Below, piece by piece: positions 46,430-57,500 of a stretch of DNA of 64,000 nucleotides. Below the pieces are notes generated by a model, which made no database searches, was not told the DNA's origin, and saw only the letters and a list, made by a program, of their open reading frames with translations. A program made the translations under genes and the position numbers. Origin of the DNA: Vanessa cardui. Taxonomy: Eukaryota; Arthropoda; Insecta; Lepidoptera; Nymphalidae. The first letter of the stretch is position 1. The number at the start of each line of letters is the position of its first letter. The DNA lies in assembly GCF_905220365.1 (NCBI RefSeq), contig NC_061124.1:10356501-10420500 (forward strand). The letters run 5' to 3'.

Positions 46430-47385
46430 ACCATTATTTCGTCTTCATTGGATTTCTTTAAATAACTCTTTAATGTGTCTGGAATCTAGGCGCTGATTTA
46501 TCATTGGATATAGTTTTTTTTAATACGTATGTTTGTACATCTACGGTCGTATGTAATTATGTACAAATGCACACACACATAAATAAAAGACTCAATTTTT
46601 AACCATAGAGTATTCTTTAATGTTCCTTTTCAAAAACCTAGAAGAAGTACCTAAACTTAAACTTTACCTGGCTTCTAAATAACTTACTTTGAGAATGTTA
46701 TGCTATCGAAAAATAACTGGCTGGAATAAGTATTAGTAATATTGCTTATTGGTTGTCATCGATGCTATCGATAGACTATCGACTGTCTATCGATATACAA
46801 CACTAATTCAAGTTGAAAGTTATTTCTCAGAATCTAACAATTTTAAATTATTACAAAATAGAAGAAATTAATTAGAAAAGAAGGATATTTACCACGTTTT
46901 TTATTTTTGTTCGGCGGAGCTCGATATTTCGACATAATCTACGAATGTCTTGTTCACAAGACAAATAATAATAAAAATAACCATGTTAATTTAAGTCTTA
47001 AAATAGAAGAAATATTACTATAAAATATATATTCGCATTGATACAATACAATAATTTCAATCGTTTATAAAGAACGCTATAAAGTAAATATTTATTGGAT
47101 AAGGCGAGCGCGTGCCGCCACGTGCTATTAATATAATATCCAACTGCATTCATTTGATAAAACATTTAATGCAATTTGCAAGGAAACGGGCATTTGAAAA
47201 CCTGTCTTGATAAAGCTAGTAATTAAACGAATAATTATACTTATTTATAACAAGTAAAGGTTATGGCTAAGTATTTCATTTGCAACGTAGACAAATTCAA
47301 ATAAATAGGATATTTATTGTTTACATTGCCGTAAACAACTCTCAACAGATCTCAAGAGATTATATCTCTCGAGTTAGATAGCCTG
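46430..47385. other. Gene-free stretch
   Basis: It includes a cluster of ATCGAT/TATCGATA motifs at 46758-46796 and a Penelope-like or unassigned repeat at 46888-47000. No exon. Confidence 0.5.
46888..47000 (+). repeat. Dispersed repeat, copy 1 of 3 ('ccatgttttttatttttgttcg' family)
   Basis: 'ggatatttaccacgtttttt', 'ggagctcgatatttcgacat' and 'tctacgaatgtcttgttcac', then 'aataaaaataaccatgttaa'. The same order occurs at 57945-58080, and an inverted doubled form at 63643-63891. The 'cgaaatatcgagctccaccg' motif suggests a Penelope-like 3' region, not proven. Confidence 0.55.
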
Positions 47386-47394
47386 CATGTTAAC

Positions 47395-47590
47395 CCATGG
47401 TTTTGATTTTCGTTGCGAATGAAGGAAAACACTGTGAGGAAACCTGTATGTCTAATTTCAACGATATTCTGATCATGTTTACTCACCAAACCGCGTTGGA
47501 GTAGCGTGTTGGCTTCAAACCTCTTCTTCAAAGGGATAGAAGGCCTTAGCCCAGCCGTGGGAAATTTACAGGCCGTTACTGTGACTGTGA
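47395..47590 (+). mobile_element. SINE-A, 5'-truncated and diverged
   Basis: It lacks the tRNA-like head. 'gaaggaaaacactgtgagga', 'agaaggccttagcccagccg' and 'ggaaatttacaggccgttac' keep the order of the 3' part. Confidence 0.75.
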
Positions 47591-47594
47591 TCAG

Positions 47595-48130
47595 ATTCAC
47601 GGAATTATATCTTCGAATGTAACTTATCAGAAAATAGCATTTCAGATGTTCCACCTATATTGTTAGCAATACTTAATAGACTGTTTTTTTAGTATAGTGG
47701 CTAGTTTATGGCAAAATGATTAATTTCGCGTATAATTTAGCTTCCTATGTCGTAACGTTATTAACTTAATGTTCCATGATAGAGTTGTTCCCTGGTTTAG
47801 TAACTAGTAACTGCGGTATTATTTATTAACATAACAATTTATTATATATAAATATGAATTAAAATAGTTACACAATTACAGTATTATTCTTGAACGCGTG
47901 GAATGGTGGCAAGAATGTTAGGAGCATTTGATTTTTGTGAATAAAAGTCATACTTAATTTGATCGTAATACAATCAGCAAAGTATCTTAATCGTTTAAAT
48001 TTAGTAGAATTTAATTACGAAAATAAAAATAAAACAATAACAAATCAAAAGTTTCGAGATAAAATAAAAAAATTGATTTATTTGTTTTTTTTTTAATTTC
48101 AAAATAATAAAGGGAACAGTTAGTTTATGT
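47595..48130. other. Gene-free stretch
   Basis: Nothing recognised. Confidence 0.55.
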
Positions 48131-48139
48131 ATAAGTAAG

Positions 48140-48420
48140 TAAAGTATCAGCCCGTAAATTTTCCCACAGCTGGGCTAAGGCCTTCTCTTCCATTAAGGAG
48201 AGGGTTTGGAACATATTCCACCATGCTGTTCCAACGCGGATTGGTGGAATGCACATGAATTTCTATTAAATTAGACACATGCAGGTTTCCTCACGATGTT
48301 TTCGAATTATAAACACAAATTAAACACATATATATTAAGCATATCTAGTGGTGCCTGGGTTTGAACCCGAAATCATCGGTTAAGATGCACGCGTTCTAAC
48401 CACTGGGCCACCTCAGCTCA
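48140..48420 (-). mobile_element. SINE-A with internal deletions
   Basis: Complement order from 'cagcccgtaaattttcccac' to the head 'gagctgaggtggcccagtgg' (minus strand). Losses affect 'atgtggcagaa' and 'ccttcaccgccgagc'. Confidence 0.83.
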
Positions 48421-48424
48421 GTTC

Positions 48425-49120
48425 ATGTATAGTAAAATATATCACAATGCTTACCTCGAGAGTCAATCTGCCGTCACAATATAGCAATCTCATCGCCTTA
48501 ATGTTTTTCCCATTGTCTTAATATTCTGTTGCCAATTCCCTTGTTTCGAAAGCCAAATAGAAAACCCATACGCCATGGTTTCAGCATCAGAGTGACTTTG
48601 CATAAATTTCCCGTAGTGCCCAATAATTATCCCAGCATTTTCCCAAAATATTCTTGATAATCATCTGCTGCGGAATCATTAATCATAACTTGACCATATT
48701 TGCTGCTTATAAACTAGAAATAGTCGGAATTATTAACAAAAGATGTCCGTGAAGAATCGTTCTTCTATGTTACAAAAGATAAAATATTATAAATGTATCG
48801 TTTCTTTTGCAATCGGAAATTAAAATTATTGTATTACTAGCGACCCTTCCCGGCTTTACATGAATTGAAATAAGTTTTTTTAACGTAGATCTATAGATCT
48901 AAAAAAAAGGTAATATTCTCCCCATACATTGTTTCATTATACCTCAAAGGGATTGGACATAGTTTTCCATAGTTGATTTTTTCCGACTTGTTAACACAAA
49001 ACTAAAGCAATGTTCTTTGGTAATGCTTACTGGTACGATTCGTTATCACCCAGATGAACTCACAAGAAGGTATAACATCAAGTGTATGTAATTAGGATGA
49101 TATGATAATTTAAAATATAC
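48425..49120. other. Gene-free stretch with a Helitron-like end
   Basis: A minus-strand Helitron-like 3' end (GGGTCGCTAG|T) lies at 48837-48848. Nothing else recognised. Confidence 0.5.
48837..48860 (-). mobile_element. Helitron-like 3' terminus
   Basis: On the plus strand 'actagcgacccttcccggct'; on the minus strand it ends GGGTCGCTAG followed by T. The family end is the same as at 23990, here with intact CTAG. Confidence 0.45.
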
Positions 49121-49127
49121 TCAAATA

Positions 49128-49334
49128 ACAGTACTTAGTATTGTTGTGTTCCGGATTGAAGGGTGACTGAGACAGTGTAACTACAGGCACAAGGGACATA
49201 ACATCTTAGTTCCCAAGGTTGGTGGCACATTGACGATGTAAGGTATAGTTAAAATTTCTTACAGCGTCATTGTCTATGGGTGATGGTGACCACTTTACAT
49301 CAGGTGGCCCATATGCTCGTCCGCAAAACTATAC
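49128..49334 (+). mobile_element. SINE-B, 5'-truncated, interrupted by mariner
   Basis: It runs from 'aataacagtacttagtattg' through 'ggtgatggtgaccac' and 'tggcccatatgctcgtccgc' to 'aaaactata'. The missing 3' tail ('taccataaaaaaaa') reappears at 50445-50466 on the far side of the mariner element, showing the insertion split this copy at its TA near the 3' end. Confidence 0.88.
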
Positions 49335-50305
49335 AATGTGAATGTGATGTTTATAGACCTAATGCAGTATCTGTGAGAGTAGCACAAGTTTGGTTTAAGC
49401 GTTTTCAAGCCGGAAATTTTGATATCAAAGATGCATCTCGCTCTGGTCGCCCTGTTACGGACAAAATTGATGCCATTTTTGAAAAAGTGGAGCAAGATCG
49501 GCATATTAGTAGTTACGAAGTTGTGGCTGAAGAACTGGCAATTGACCACAAAACGGTTTTGACTCATTTGAATAAAGCTGGGTACACAAAAAAGCTCGAT
49601 ATATGGGTGCCTCATGAACTCACTGAAAGAAACCTAATGAACCGTGTACTCATTTGTGATTCTTTATTACGACGTAATGAAACCGAACCATTTTTGAAGA
49701 AGCTGATAACTGGTGATGAAAAGTGGATCACATACGACAAGAACGCGCGAAAAAGATCGTGGTCAAAGGCCGGTCAAGCTTCACAGACTGTAGCAAAACC
49801 CGGATTAACTCGCAACAAGGTAATGCTGTGTGAATGGTGGGATTGGAAGGGCATCATTCATTATGAGCTGTTACCGCCCGGCAGGACCACCGATTCAGAA
49901 CTGTATTGCGAACAATTGATGAGATTGAAGCAAGAAATTGAGAGAAAGCGGCCAGAATTGATCAACAGAAGGGGTGTGGTTTTTCACCATGACAACGCTA
50001 GACCACACACATCTTTAGCCACTCAACAAAAATTACGAGAGTTTGGCTGGGAGGTATTAATGCATCCACCGTATAGTCCTGACCTTGCACCTTCAGATTT
50101 TCATCTGTTTCGATCTCTGCAGAATTCCTTAGGCAGTGTCAGGTTAACATCACGAGAGGACTGCCAAAACCACTTGTCGCAGTTTTTCGATCAGAAGCCC
50201 CAAAATTTTTACAGCAATGGGATCATGTCACTACCAACAAGATGGCAAAAAGTTATGGAACAAAATGGCACCTACATACTTTGGTCAAATGTAAATAAAC
50301 TATAA
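49280..50305 (+). CDS. Mariner-family transposase, N-terminally truncated, fused to SINE sequence
   Basis: The frame encodes 341 residues with no internal stop. From about residue 20 on it is a mariner transposase, the enzyme that cuts and pastes its own element at TA sites. A partial helix-turn-helix region is followed by SGRPV, WVPHEL (109-114), TGDEKW with Asp146, HHDNARPH with Asp238 and YSPDLAPSDFHLF with Asp273. The last two aspartates are separated by 34 residues, the DD34D triad of mariners, and Asp146-Asp238 spacing is normal. Residues 1-17 come from the SINE-B strand on the 5' side, including the ATG. About 30 N-terminal residues of the normal protein, part of the DNA-binding domain, are missing. 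The protein could not be expected to bind its own ends normally. Expression is unknown. Confidence 0.9.
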   Translation: MMVTTLHQVAHMLVRKTIQCECDVYRPNAVSVRVAQVWFKRFQAGNFDIKDASRSGRPVTDKIDAIFEKVEQDRHISSYEVVAEELAIDHKTVLTHLNKAGYTKKLDIWVPHELTERNLMNRVLICDSLLRRNETEPFLKKLITGDEKWITYDKNARKRSWSKAGQASQTVAKPGLTRNKVMLCEWWDWKGIIHYELLPPGRTTDSELYCEQLMRLKQEIERKRPELINRRGVVFHHDNARPHTSLATQQKLREFGWEVLMHPPYSPDLAPSDFHLFRSLQNSLGSVRLTSREDCQNHLSQFFDQKPQNFYSNGIMSLPTRWQKVMEQNGTYILWSNVNKL

Positions 50306-50359
50306 AAAAAACTTTTTGACTTTTTTCATATAAAATACGAAGAAACTTTTTCCCCAACC

Positions 50360-50361
<2 letters not shown>
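49335..50361 (+). mobile_element. Mariner element, 5' end deleted
   Basis: The transposase frame is followed by a short 3' UTR and a right end 'gaagaaactttttccccaac' before 'ctat' and a TA run. Read inward, ATAGGTTGGGGAAAAAGTTTC is a plausible mariner terminal repeat. No matching left repeat exists at the junction with the SINE at 49334, so the element is not mobilisable alone. Confidence 0.8.

Positions 50362-50446
<85 letters not shown>
50362..50446. repeat. (TA)n microsatellite at the mariner 3' junction
   Basis: About 42 uninterrupted TA units. It sits exactly where the mariner TA target duplication and the SINE's own TATA would meet, so it most likely grew from them. Both flanking minus-strand open frames (Ile-Tyr repeats) are artefacts of this tract. 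Confidence 0.95.
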
Positions 50447-50448
<2 letters not shown>

Positions 50449-50466
50449 ATAAAAAAAAGAAAAATA
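50445..50466 (+). mobile_element. 3' tail of the split SINE-B
   Basis: 'taccataaaaaaaagaaaaa' continues the SINE-B 3' end interrupted at 49334. Confidence 0.75.
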
Positions 50467-50469
50467 AAA

Positions 50470-52945
50470 CTCTAGGATGACTGGTTTTGTTATAAGCACC
50501 TGGAGTACTGTTACCAAATATTTTAATCCCTTGTTCGGGTAATATGACTAGAAAATTAAATAAAGCCATACCATTCTCATGACATATTACGAATTTAGAT
50601 GTTAAAATTATAAAAACATTTTACTTCAAGTATTTCACTTGACGGGTTTTATTATAAAACATATGTCTAAACCTTTACATAAACAATGTCAGAAAACGAA
50701 ATAAAATGACGAGAATAAGAAATTACTCACTAAATTAGAAATCTGTTAATCAAATGAAACATTCGCAGTAAATGCTTATATTTGTGTAATAGTACTTTCG
50801 ACAGCATGTTTGATGGAATGGTTCCAGTGACTCAAAATTATTCAAAATACCAAACAAAAAATATGCGTACAGATGTTGTGGGTTCTCGTCGCAAAAGTTA
50901 CACACTCGGATAGAGTAGGGTCAAGAGGCGACTCTCACAGAACAAGCGCCATAATGTGGCTCGTCAGAATGCCGCCATTTCTATTTCTATTTAACATCCT
51001 TTCTCGTTTCATCCTTTCATTGATATGTTCAGCTTAATAATACTAAAGGTGCTGATTTAAAAAATAATCATATTTTATACTTTATTTTTAAAACAATAAA
51101 AGTCGCTACCAAAACAATACGTACGGTAAATGAAAAAAAGAAATAGGTTTATAAAAATGTATGCTGCCCCTCAGGGTAGATACCACCCACATCATTTATT
51201 TTACCACCAACTAGCAACTGTTATAAGATTTTTGTTTTAGTAACATTTTTGTTCTAAAGGTACATTTCTAGCTTTGTAGCTTCTATGTTTATCAGATGAC
51301 ACACTTGCCGGCCATTTTAAATATTTAAAAAAAATTATAATTAGAAAAAATATGTTACTTATTACAATATAAATAGATGAACTGATTAATTCAAATATAT
51401 AAGCTTTTTAAATTATCCAACTTATTTTTAATCATTATTTTTAAATATCGAAACTAATTCGACGTTCTAAAAGAAAAATTTTATGTGAAAATTGAAAATA
51501 TACTTTAAACGCAAACCTTGCTTGGAAATAAATTCACATCGAGGGGCTTATAAAAGTCTCACCAATTTATTTTTGTAAAATTTTTACGTAATATTTTTAA
51601 TAAGGGATGTTTTATTATAGCGGGGTTAAGAGGTCAGCCAACAAATCACCATCGCGGCGTACCATTAAACATACCTTATACTATGTATAGAAACGTTAAA
51701 TTATGCGAATAACAAATGGACTTCCCGTTTTACTCTTTATATTAAATAACACACGTCATCCGAGTTATAAGCAAGACGTTTTGACATTTATGTGTAAGTT
51801 ATATTTTATAAATGTGTGTGTGTTTTTAAAATATACACTTACGAGCTGCACGAAATAAAATCACGCCAATAATTATTTTAAGAACGTAATAACATATTAC
51901 GTTCTTCCCTACAAACTTATTATATTATTATTATAATGTATTGGTGATTCGAGTAGCCACTAAATACAATTTATAGCATTTATTTATCTTTACACCGTAT
52001 AAAGCAAAGTCACTTACTGTTGTCTGTCCCTAAGCATGCTTAGCTTTGCTTAACTTATACATTCAGCCAAAATATATTAAACATATATGTACTAATATTG
52101 TAAATGCGAAAGTAACTCTATCTGCCTCGCTCTCACACTAAAACTATTGGACTATTCTTTAATGAAATTTGTTTACACAAATAGTCAAGAGCCTGACAAA
52201 GTGTCCTTTGCTACCTTTTAATTGGAAAATGTGTTGTAAACTAAGAGGTCTTTCATCAATAGAATATTTCAAGTTAATTTGTAAATATATTCATATTTTC
52301 TACGAAAGTCGCCAAAGCCGCGGAATTAATATATTTGTTATTCTGTAAGATTTATTAAGACTGACATTTTCCAGTACATTGTTTTGAAGTACCTTATAAG
52401 GTTTAGCCAGCATATGTAGGCGTAGTAAAACATTTTTTGGATCAAATACGTCAGTCATACTTTGTTTCATTTTGTACGAAATTAATTAATTAATATATTA
52501 TATGTTCAAACCTGCCTCGTTCGTTGCTTTCTATTAGTGAATACTGTATCAAAATCCGTTGATTGTCTTACAGAATATATCGTAGCTATAATTTGACGTT
52601 TACATATATCAATATAATAGATATTGAAATAATAGATTTCACCGTTTGACAGATGCTTTGTTGTGACTTGCCGATAGATGGCATTGTCACGCAAACAGTT
52701 CGATACCGTTCAACCTGTCACCTTAGCTTTTGGTACGCACATATACACGGGTAGGGCAAGGTCTACCGGATTTGCTGGTATAATATAATTATCTACCAAC
52801 AGTTATTATATGATAATATTAAAACGATTACTTGTTAACTTAAAAGTTAAATACACAGCGCGAACGCTATACATATCGCTAATTTTTGATCTCGAACAAA
52901 TCAAATAACGTCACAGGCGATTATATTTTTAGTAAGATGTCTGCT
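50470..52945. other. Gene-free stretch
   Basis: No exon seen. A 60-bp SINE-B 5' remnant lies at about 51165-51225 and Helitron-like or 'tactaatattgtaaatgcga' repeat ends at about 51990-52200. Confidence 0.5.
51165..51225 (+). mobile_element. SINE-B 5' remnant
   Basis: 'agggtagataccacccacat', 'catttattttaccaccaact' and 'agcaactg' correspond to the 'gggtaggtaccacccactca' start region of SINE-B. Confidence 0.45.
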
Positions 52946-52951
52946 GGTAGT

Positions 52952-53245
52952 CGAGTTGAGATGGCCCAGTGGTTAGAACGCGTACAACTTAACCGATGAT
53001 TTCCGGTTCAAACCCAGACAAGCCCCACTCTATATATGTACTTAATTAGTGTTTATAAATCATCTCGTGTTCAGCGGTGAACCTGCATGTGTCTAATTTC
53101 ATCGATTTTCCGCCACATGTGCATTCCACCAACCCGCATTGGAACAGCGTGGTGGAATATGTTCCAAACCCTCTTCTTAATGGGAGAGGAGGCCTTAGCC
53201 CAGCAGTGGGTAATTTAAAGGATGTTACTTTACTTTACTTCGCTA
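52952..53245 (+). mobile_element. SINE-A, near full length
   Basis: Head 'gagttgagatggcccagtgg', B-box 'ggttcaaaccc', body to 'ggtaatttaaaggatgttac' and a TTTAC-type tail. The 'aaggaaaacatcgtgaggaa' block is deleted. Confidence 0.87.
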
Positions 53246-53249
53246 TCCG

Positions 53250-53845
53250 CTAGCTATCTATTTTGACTGTCTTTTAACCCGTTGTAGACGAGTGGATCTT
53301 TTTACAGGCTGTTGATTTCCTTTTATAAATTGACAATAATTATGGTGTCTAAGTAATTAAAGCTGTTCAATTCGCATCTTGTACTTGCTATATTAATTAA
53401 ATTCATGGATTTACCGAGAACCGATATGAACGGTAAGTGAGGCAGTAGAGTTATAGGTAAACGATACAGAACACTTCAAACCCAAGGTAAACAACGTAAG
53501 GCTTCGGTCACACCTGCCGAAGCGCAGTGCAGAGATTTATCTCAAGAAATAACAACATTGCATACCTTTAAATAAAGTTCTATATACAAATTGGATCTTA
53601 AAGAGGGTAAAACGAAGGCAGACATCGGAGGGGGTTGCTCATCGTTTTATTGTAAAATAATGGTTCTTACTAATTGTAAACTCGCTGTGAAAAGATTGCC
53701 TTCGCTGATCTTCTTCAGATCTTTAGAAAAAACAATTGGTTTTGTAATTCAAGACTTAACAAACTTGTCGCATTTGTTAATTAACTTTCTTATTATAAAT
53801 GAACACAATGTTCATATATATAGATATACGTTTTATTTACCTTCC
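53250..53845. other. Gene-free stretch
   Basis: An open frame at 53591-53857 begins with TTG and shows no motif. Nothing else recognised. Confidence 0.5.
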
Positions 53846-53849
53846 GCCT

Positions 53850-54300
53850 TCGAGTAGGCTTTTACAAGCACTTTTTAATGATCATTTAATAATTAAATGA
53901 AGCTACCACCGGTTCGGAAAGTACATTCTACCGAGAAGAACCGGCAAGAAACTAAGTAGTTACTCTTTTTCAACATTTAAAAAATACAGTAATATTAGTT
54001 AAATACAATTATATCCAAATGTGTGTAATGTATCCTACCTGGAAGTCAACAGGTATTAATTCCGCGCTTTTTTATCATCTACAAAATCTTGTATAAGATG
54101 CCTTTTTTACCAATGATTTTTTTTAGAAACGATTTGAATTTACGAAACGGCAAAATTAAAAATGTCTCCGGAATTTTATTAAAGAAATGGATACCTTGCC
54201 CTAAGAAAGATTTATTGACATTGCGGAGTCGGAAACTTAGCTTTATAAGCTTATCCTTACTTCTACTGCATATGCAATGATTATCACTGATTTTATCTAA
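53850..54300 (-). mobile_element. LINE 3' end with C-terminal ORF remnant
   Basis: The minus strand encodes FRLRNVNKSFLGQGIHFFNK, IPETFLILPFRKFKSFLKK and IIGKKGILYKIL before decay, the conserved last portion of many lepidopteran CR1/Jockey-like reverse transcriptase ORFs. The 3' UTR follows ('agtagttactctttttcaac' on the plus strand). Sister copies lie at 28650 and 44112. Confidence 0.78.
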
Positions 54301-54302
54301 GG

Positions 54303-54358
54303 GGAGGAGCCCAACAGTGGGACACATACAGGCTGTTATTTTACTTTTGTTTACTTAT
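54303..54358 (+). mobile_element. SINE-A 3' end only
   Basis: 'gaggagcccaacagtgggac' and 'acatacaggctgttatttta' match the SINE-A 3' end. It directly abuts the LINE fragment, so the LINE probably inserted into or replaced the rest. Confidence 0.6.
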
Positions 54359-54793
54359 ACCGCAAAATGATTATAAATGTATACATTTGAGTATCGAATT
54401 GTTATTTTCTCGTTTTCGATTTCAATTGAAACACCTCAAAATTTATTATCAGTTCACCGCCGAACCGCAGAGGCGCGGGTTTAACGTTTGCATAATCTAT
54501 ACAAATAAACTATTGATAGCTTTGTTGTTTTACTTGATATGTAACGATACGAAATACTTGAGTGTAAATATGTATGTTTAATATTGTTTTTTAAGTTAAT
54601 ACTGGGCGTGTTTTTGAACTGTTGAAAAACAGAGCAACTTATTGTGAGTGGCAACAGGATAATATAAAAAGTCTATATAACAAAATTGAATGTTGAATCA
54701 ACCGAAATATTCTTTAAAGATTTTTTGTAAGGAACCTCTTAACGATAAACTAATATCTAATTTATTTACTATGGACGTTTTTATAGCAGTGTG

Positions 54794-55178
54794 CAGTGGC
54801 GGATTTACCAATAGATATACCAATAATTATAATACAAAGGCTAAGTAGGCCAGAGCCTAGGACGACAGATTTAGAGGGCCGGCAAATTTAACCCAAATTT
54901 TGTTATTATCTTACAGAAATTAAAAAAAAGAACTCATAATTATATGTATACACATTACGTCCGTAATCCGTATACTCGTCACTACATAGCGGGTTCGATA
55001 AATAATCTTGTAACTGACAGAAATATCACCTACTTAGTTTATAATCACACTAATAACGGGAAAAAAACCGATGTACCTAATGTGGACGATATAACACAAA
55101 TCATAAATGTTGCACAAAAAAGTAGGGGCGGCAAAAATTGAATAGCCTACTAGCAGCAGATTTGTAAATCCGCCACTG
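54794..55178. mobile_element. hAT-type MITE with 8-bp target duplication
   Basis: The terminal inverted repeats CAGTGGCGGATTTAC (54794-54808) and its exact complement (55164-55178) are flanked by GCAGTGTG at 54786-54793 and 55179-55186. Perfect 15-bp TIRs and an 8-bp duplication define the hAT class. Length 385 bp; the internal frames show no hAT transposase, so it is non-autonomous. Confidence 0.92.
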
Positions 55179-55189
55179 GCAGTGTGCGT

Positions 55190-56165
55190 GTATCTATTTT
55201 CTAGGTACCAATAAATGTAATTACTCCCTTCCAACAATAACCAACAATTGTTTGGTGCAGCCGCTGTTGAGATATTACAGATATATTTATAAAATAAATC
55301 ACAAACGACTGTATAGGAAAGAACAATGAAACGATTGACAAAATATTTTATTTTGATCCGACATTACTTGTACGTCGTTTAGCCTCGTAAATAAACCTAA
55401 TTATAATACATGTGTATTTGCGCACTTAATTAAATATACCTGCAATGACGTATGTAAGAATGCAAATGTTTGGCTGTATGTAAAAATACTTATAGAAAAT
55501 TAATTAATATTACTAAAAAAAATGATACTAGGATGACAAAACTGCATACAAAAACTTATTTAAAATATAATTTAAACAATTTTGAAAGGTCTTTATATCT
55601 CTGATTCAACCAATCGAATTAATTAATACCTTTGCGTGAAATTAAAAAAAAAAATTAAACCTCTATTTTATTAAAAAGGTATCATATATTTTGTGCTTGC
55701 CATACTTTTTAATTATTAGTTGACAAAACAAGATCATTGCGTTTTAATTATTACTTGAGTCGTATTAGAAATAATTTGGTGAAATTCAGACGAAAACTGA
55801 CGTTGGTAACAGATTTCGTAACATGTCAGCTGTCTATCGCTTCCAACGTTTGATCTCTGGTAACATCGGCCAATCTAGGTTACTCTGGAAGCTTCTAGAA
55901 AATTTATTATTGAAGTACTAGTATGACATTGATTGTAACCATATTCTGGAATAAAAACTTGGAACGTCGAAATTCAACGTAGAGTTAGGAATTACATTCA
56001 CCAGACACGTTAGTCATGTTTGTTTATCCACGCATATGGCGAAAACGAATGACAATAACTTACCTCCAAACCAATTTTATCATCGTCGCATCTAAGATGA
56101 TATATAAGAAATTCGATTGGGTAGTCTGCCAGATATCCTTTATGCTAAGCTGATATTCCAGTTGG
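55190..56165. other. Gene-free stretch with a heat-shock-element-like site
   Basis: No exon. A three-unit heat-shock-element-like motif lies at 55887-55901. The sequence around 55790-56020 looks non-repetitive. Confidence 0.4.
55887..55901. promoter_or_regulatory. Heat-shock-element-like motif
   Basis: GGAAGCTTCTAGAAA is a perfect set of three alternating nGAAn units, the binding pattern for heat shock factor trimers. No TATA box or gene start is seen beside it. Confidence 0.3.
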
Positions 56166-56174
56166 TGACACTAC

Positions 56175-56435
56175 TTTGTACTAGAACTAGGTATGGGCTC
56201 GACGAAGCGCGCATCAGTTATTCTATCGCTAAAAATACTTACTATTAAGAATTGATTGTGACCTGTTTGAAAGGAAACCCAGTGAGTTGTAGACATAAAA
56301 CTGAATCTCTTCGGGACGTAACTCTAAGTTGCCAAGGTTGGTAGCGTAGATAAGAAATGGTTAATGCGTCTAGCGGTTCAAATATATATTGACATTGGTG
56401 ACCACTTACCGTCAAGTGGTCCATTTGCCAGTCTT
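56175..56435 (+). mobile_element. SINE-B, decayed
   Basis: 'cgcatcagttattctatcgc', 'gacgtaactctaagttgcca', 'aggttggtagcgta' and 'ggtgaccacttaccgtcaag' occur in family order with many changes. Confidence 0.6.
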
Positions 56436-57229
56436 ATTATTAAAATGTTATTCGAGCGAAGAAATGATTGAAATTGTCACATAAGGTGCTTTTATATAAA
56501 AATATATTAGTCGAGCTACCCCTTTTTTTTCCTTTATCTCCGTCTCTCATAACTCTCTAGCATGCGGTTTTATATAATAATTTTTAAAAATATTAAATTA
56601 TTCTTAAAATTTATTTTGTTAAATCATATTCATTTTCTATTATTTAATACATAATAGATAGCAACTTCGTTATATCTAAGTTTCCCACGACACCTTCTAT
56701 TTATTTGACAAGGAAAGATAACAAAATTAAATTAAAAAAAAATATCTTAAGGAATTACATACAAATAGATTTATTTCAACGACTAATTTATTAAGAAGCA
56801 TTAATTTATAACATTTCGATTGTGTCTGCTGTCACAACAGATAAATTGCAATTACATTTTATTTTGTAAATAAAGCGATTTATTATACAAAACCGCGCTT
56901 CGCAGCGACGTTGAAAATATCATTCATACGTAGCGTTCCAATGTACATTTAGTTCTTCTTGTAACTTTGATATGTGGTTAGTCAGTTGTGGATATTTTAC
57001 GGCCTGAGCGAGTACGTGTAATCCTAGCGGGGCGTCGCTGATACAAACTACAGCATTCTCACTTGCTCTATAGTTGAAAATTATAATGTATCTCGTTTTT
57101 CAAAACACATAAATCATAGTAACTGAAGCTGTGGCGAGAAATTTATAAAAATTTACCTGTAGTACATAAAAAGTCACACTCGCTTAGCCATCTCGAAAGT
57201 ACCTAAACTTTAACAAAATTTTAACATAA

Positions 57230-57500
57230 AAAAACTAATATGCACAAAAAAAGTAAAAAAAAAGTTGCATGTTCTCCTACAACTTAATTTTCTACTTACT
57301 TTTTGTCTCAACTTAACTCATACCGATGAATAACAATGAATAAAATATTTTTAGAGTTCCCCTAGGTAAAATGAAATGAAAAATATTAGACAACTTAATA
57401 TGTCAGATTATGGATATATCCGTATTGTATGTAGTTCCGATTATTGTTAAAAATACTGTCGAGTTGGGAACCTAATTTTTTGAAGACGGTTAAAAAGAGA
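57230..57500. repeat. Dispersed repeat ('gaagtcgg' end family)
   Basis: 'aaatgaaatgaaaaatatta', 'gtcgagttgggaacctaatt' and 'tttgaagacggttaaaaa' match the other family copies. Confidence 0.45.

Noticed and set aside
46240..46461. 73-codon frame
   Set aside because: Overlaps a likely SINE-like repeat with a B-box-like sequence, so better explained as repeat DNA.
50253..50569. Two minus-strand frames rich in Ile-Tyr
   Set aside because: They are translations of the (TA)n microsatellite.
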